Shown: positions 6,130-7,752 of the stretch, piece after piece
Layout: each line of letters opens with the position of its first letter
Position numbering within the stretch: position 1 is the first letter of the stretch
Source of the DNA: Actinomycetes bacterium
GTDB lineage: Bacteria; Actinomycetota; Thermoleophilia; BMS3ABIN01
DNA length: 7,752 nucleotides
Direction of reading: 5' to 3'
NCBI GenBank assembly: GCA_021787775.1
Contig: JAJYLK010000050.1
Span: forward strand, 1-7,752
The notes under the pieces: model-generated
Databases searched by the model: none
The model's input: the letters and a program-made list of their open reading frames with translations, nothing else
What the model was told of the DNA's origin: nothing
Translations under genes and position numbers: made by a program

Positions 6130-7188
6130 TTATTTGCCGAGCAGCTTTTTCCGGACCAGCCGGCGCGCGCTCCTGCGTGGCATGAGGTCGACCCTGGCCC
6201 GCTCCAGCTGGCGCTTGATGGGGATGTGGTACGGACATTCCCGCTCGCAGACGCCGCAGTTGTCGCATGCCTCCAGACTGGGTCTGAGGGCGGCGTAGGC
6301 ATCGCGGGCCCAATCCCAGGAGTGGTAACGGTCGAAGTACTCGTACAGGCGCAGGACCTGTTTGATGTCGATGCCCTGGGGGCAAGTAACGCATGTTTCG
6401 CAGCGCCGGCAGAAAACCTTGTAGCACCCGCGTTCGGAGGCGGCGATGGCTTCCATGATCTCGTCTTCGCTGACCTCTCCCCCGGCGTCCTCGACCGCCA
6501 GGTTCTCTTTCAGCTCGTCGAGATTGTAGGTGCCGACGATCGTCGAGTCCGGCGCCGCGCTGAAAACATAACGCAGCGCCACCGAGGCCGCCGCCGCATA
6601 GCCGAAGACCATCGGCTTGATCGAGACAAAGCCGATGCCGCGCGACTGGATGTCGGCGAGCAGGCCGGCGGCCGCCTCGCGGTCGATGAAGTTAAGCGGG
6701 AATTCGACCACGTCGAACGCCGCCATCTCCAGCGCCTTCAGGATCGTCTCCGGCTGGTGGGCGCTGATGCCGACATGCTTGATATAGCCGGCGTTGCGCA
6801 TCTCCTCCAGCGCCTGGTAGGCGCCGCCGGGGCTCATGATCTCCTTGAGCACTCCCAGCGTCAGCACGTTGTGCAATGAATAGACATCGATATAATCCGT
6901 GCCAAAGTTCCTCAGGCTCTGCTCGATATCCTTGCGCCCGTCGGTCTTCTTGCGTTTGTGCGTGCTGGTGCCGAGCACCGCTCTGTCACGGAAGCTTTTT
7001 ACCGCCAGGCCGATCTTGTTTTCGGAATCGCGGTACATGCGCGAGGTGTAAAACACGTTCATGCCGCGCTCGTGAGCGGTCTGGATGATCTGGTTGGTTT
7101 CCATCTGGCTGATGTACTGGAAGGGGATGCCTCCCAGCCCCAGGCGGGACACCTCCAGGCCGGTATTCCCCAGCTTATGCGTCTGCAC
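6130..7188 (-). CDS. Aldo/keto reductase-fold protein with C-terminal 2x[4Fe-4S] ferredoxin domain; catalytic tetrad altered
   Basis: This is a 352-residue protein of the ferredoxin-containing aldo/keto reductase group (COG1453-like). The GTG start at 7188 has GGAGG six bases upstream, and the THKLGNTGLEVSRLGLGG beginning fits the family N-terminus. The TIM-barrel signatures are present: the MYRDSE segment, TDYIDVYSLHNV, GISAHQPE and the cofactor-site VGTYNLDELKENL. The ferredoxin part has Cys260, 263, 266 and 269, then Cys308, 311, 314 and 318 (CDNCGVCERECP), enough for two clusters. The family reads FDTA...Y and ATK; here the Asp is Tyr47 (FYTS, codon TAC) and the Lys position is Ser75 (GTST, codon AGC), while Tyr52 and His106 are kept. 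A classical hydride-transfer mechanism is therefore doubtful; Lys79 or Lys81 might substitute. The gene overlaps the methyltransferase and lies 11 bases before the first ligase-fold gene. Its substrate is unknown; redox modification of a sugar intermediate or a non-catalytic role are both possible. Confidence 0.93.
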   Translation of the reverse strand: MQTHKLGNTGLEVSRLGLGGIPFQYISQMETNQIIQTAHERGMNVFYTSRMYRDSENKIGLAVKSFRDRAVLGTSTHKRKKTDGRKDIEQSLRNFGTDYIDVYSLHNVLTLGVLKEIMSPGGAYQALEEMRNAGYIKHVGISAHQPETILKALEMAAFDVVEFPLNFIDREAAAGLLADIQSRGIGFVSIKPMVFGYAAAASVALRYVFSAAPDSTIVGTYNLDELKENLAVEDAGGEVSEDEIMEAIAASERGCYKVFCRRCETCVTCPQGIDIKQVLRLYEYFDRYHSWDWARDAYAALRPSLEACDNCGVCERECPYHIPIKRQLERARVDLMPRRSARRLVRKKLLGK

Positions 7189-7752
7189 TGCCAGCCTCCG
7201 CCTGTTCACCGGCATGCGCCGGCTCACCGATATTATCAGCGTTTTGGGACGCCTTGGGCGCCGCACCGTCATCCGGCAGGCGCTTGACCGCGTAGGCGGT
7301 CATCGCGGGCGACCAGCTGCTGCCGTCGATCAGGCGGCGGTAGAGCGACAGCCCCTTGACCGCCAGCCGGTCCGCCAGGGTCGGCGCATGCACCACGTCG
7401 CTGCCGCGCCCCAGCCGCCGCTCCTTGAAGTACTGCCAGTTCATCTGCAGGTAATAAAGCGGCGCCTCGTAGACCACCTCCGAGACGCAGAAACCGGAGG
7501 CCGCCAGCAGCCGCGCCATGTTGGCGCGGTCAAAGCTGAACAGATGCCGCGGCGCCTCGTAGATGAACCAGTCCTCGCCCAGCAGCCGTGCTTCGGGCGC
7601 GGCGGCGTTCTGCGTATAGATCACCAGCAGCGCCTGCTCGCCCGTGATGCGGGCGATCTCGCGGATCGTCCGGCTGGGGCTCTGCACGTGCTCGAGCACT
7701 CCCCAGAGCGTCACCACATCGAAGGCGCCGTCCTCAAAGCCGGCGTCCTCCA
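7175..7752 (-). CDS. Class I SAM-dependent methyltransferase, C-terminal part (5' end outside window)
   Basis: Only the last 191 residues are visible; the reading frame is open to the window edge. The first visible residues contain FDVVTLWGVLEH (codons from about 7723), which matches the post-motif II strand of UbiG-like and Methyltransf_23-type SAM methyltransferases (FDvvtl..vLEH). Next come a helix and strand ending LLVIYTQN, then WFIYEAPRHLFSFD and a LLAASGF segment, matching the usual 'pRHL.fFs...l..ll..aGF' C-terminal half. The glycine-rich SAM-binding motif I would lie upstream of the window and cannot be checked. The last ~32 residues are rich in Ala, Glu, Gly and Asp and look disordered. 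The stop overlaps the start of the reductase gene by 14 bases. In this setting it may methylate a sugar or a glycan intermediate, but the substrate cannot be read from the sequence. Family assignment is confident; function is inferred. Confidence 0.88.
   Translation of the reverse strand, partial: EDAGFEDGAFDVVTLWGVLEHVQSPSRTIREIARITGEQALLVIYTQNAAAPEARLLGEDWFIYEAPRHLFSFDRANMARLLAASGFCVSEVVYEAPLYYLQMNWQYFKERRLGRGSDVVHAPTLADRLAVKGLSLYRRLIDGSSWSPAMTAYAVKRLPDDGAAPKASQNADNIGEPAHAGEQAEAGSADA
7195..7199 (-). promoter_or_regulatory. Shine-Dalgarno GGAGG deciding the GTG start of the reductase
   Basis: GGAGG lies six bases before the GTG at 7188-7186, inside the last codons of the methyltransferase gene. 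It favours GTG over the in-frame ATG at 7215. It suggests translation of the reductase is coupled to, or follows directly on, that of the methyltransferase. Confidence 0.8.

Noticed and set aside
6119..6427. In-frame 103-codon N-terminal extension of the first ligase-fold protein
   Set aside because: It lies wholly within the reductase's ferredoxin region in another frame, is Pro/Arg-rich, and the ATG at 6118 has a ribosome site and fits the family.
7189..7272. In-frame 28-codon extension of the reductase, including an ATG at 7215
   Set aside because: The GTG at 7188 has GGAGG at ideal spacing and the family N-terminus begins there; the extension is basic and overlaps the methyltransferase.
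1..7752. Many cagcag-type triplet runs across the window
   Set aside because: They are the reverse complement of CTG/GCTG codons for Leu and Ala in membrane helices, not a repeat family or array; no spacing regularity is seen.

Overview
The window is GC-rich (about 60% by eye), densely coding bacterial DNA. Every supported gene lies on the minus strand, so transcription runs from position 7752 down to 1. The sequence looks like the interior of a surface-polysaccharide (O-antigen or exopolysaccharide type) biosynthesis operon. No gap between genes exceeds 15 bases, and I see no terminator or promoter I would defend. The host cannot be placed to phylum. A ferredoxin-fused aldo/keto reductase family is common in anaerobes, which is a weak hint only. 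The term 'O-antigen ligase' here names a protein fold and does not imply an outer membrane.

In transcription order the genes are: (1) the C-terminal part of a class I SAM-dependent methyltransferase (7752-7175, start outside the window); (2) an aldo/keto reductase with a C-terminal two-motif 4Fe-4S ferredoxin domain and two of four catalytic-tetrad residues replaced (7188-6130, GTG start); (3) a 586-residue O-antigen ligase/polymerase-fold membrane protein with a soluble insert of about 105 residues that looks beta-rich (6118-4358); (4) a GT-C glycosyltransferase of the GT39/ArnT-like type (4342-3083); (5) a second, more conventional O-antigen ligase/polymerase-fold protein (3086-1545); (6) a Wzx-like polysaccharide flippase (1570-59); (7) possibly the first 20 codons of a further gene (62-1), starting in an ATGA overlap with the flippase stop.

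The membrane genes fit a Wzx/Wzy-type scheme. A lipid-linked oligosaccharide would be made in the cytoplasm by enzymes outside the window, with the methyltransferase as a possible modifier. The flippase would move it across the membrane. On the outer face, the GT39 enzyme could add a sugar from a polyprenyl-phosphate donor, and the two ligase-fold proteins could divide polymerisation and ligation. The role of the reductase is not clear. The two points most worth following up are its altered active site and the insert in the first ligase-fold protein, which also lacks His at the position of the family's signature histidine.
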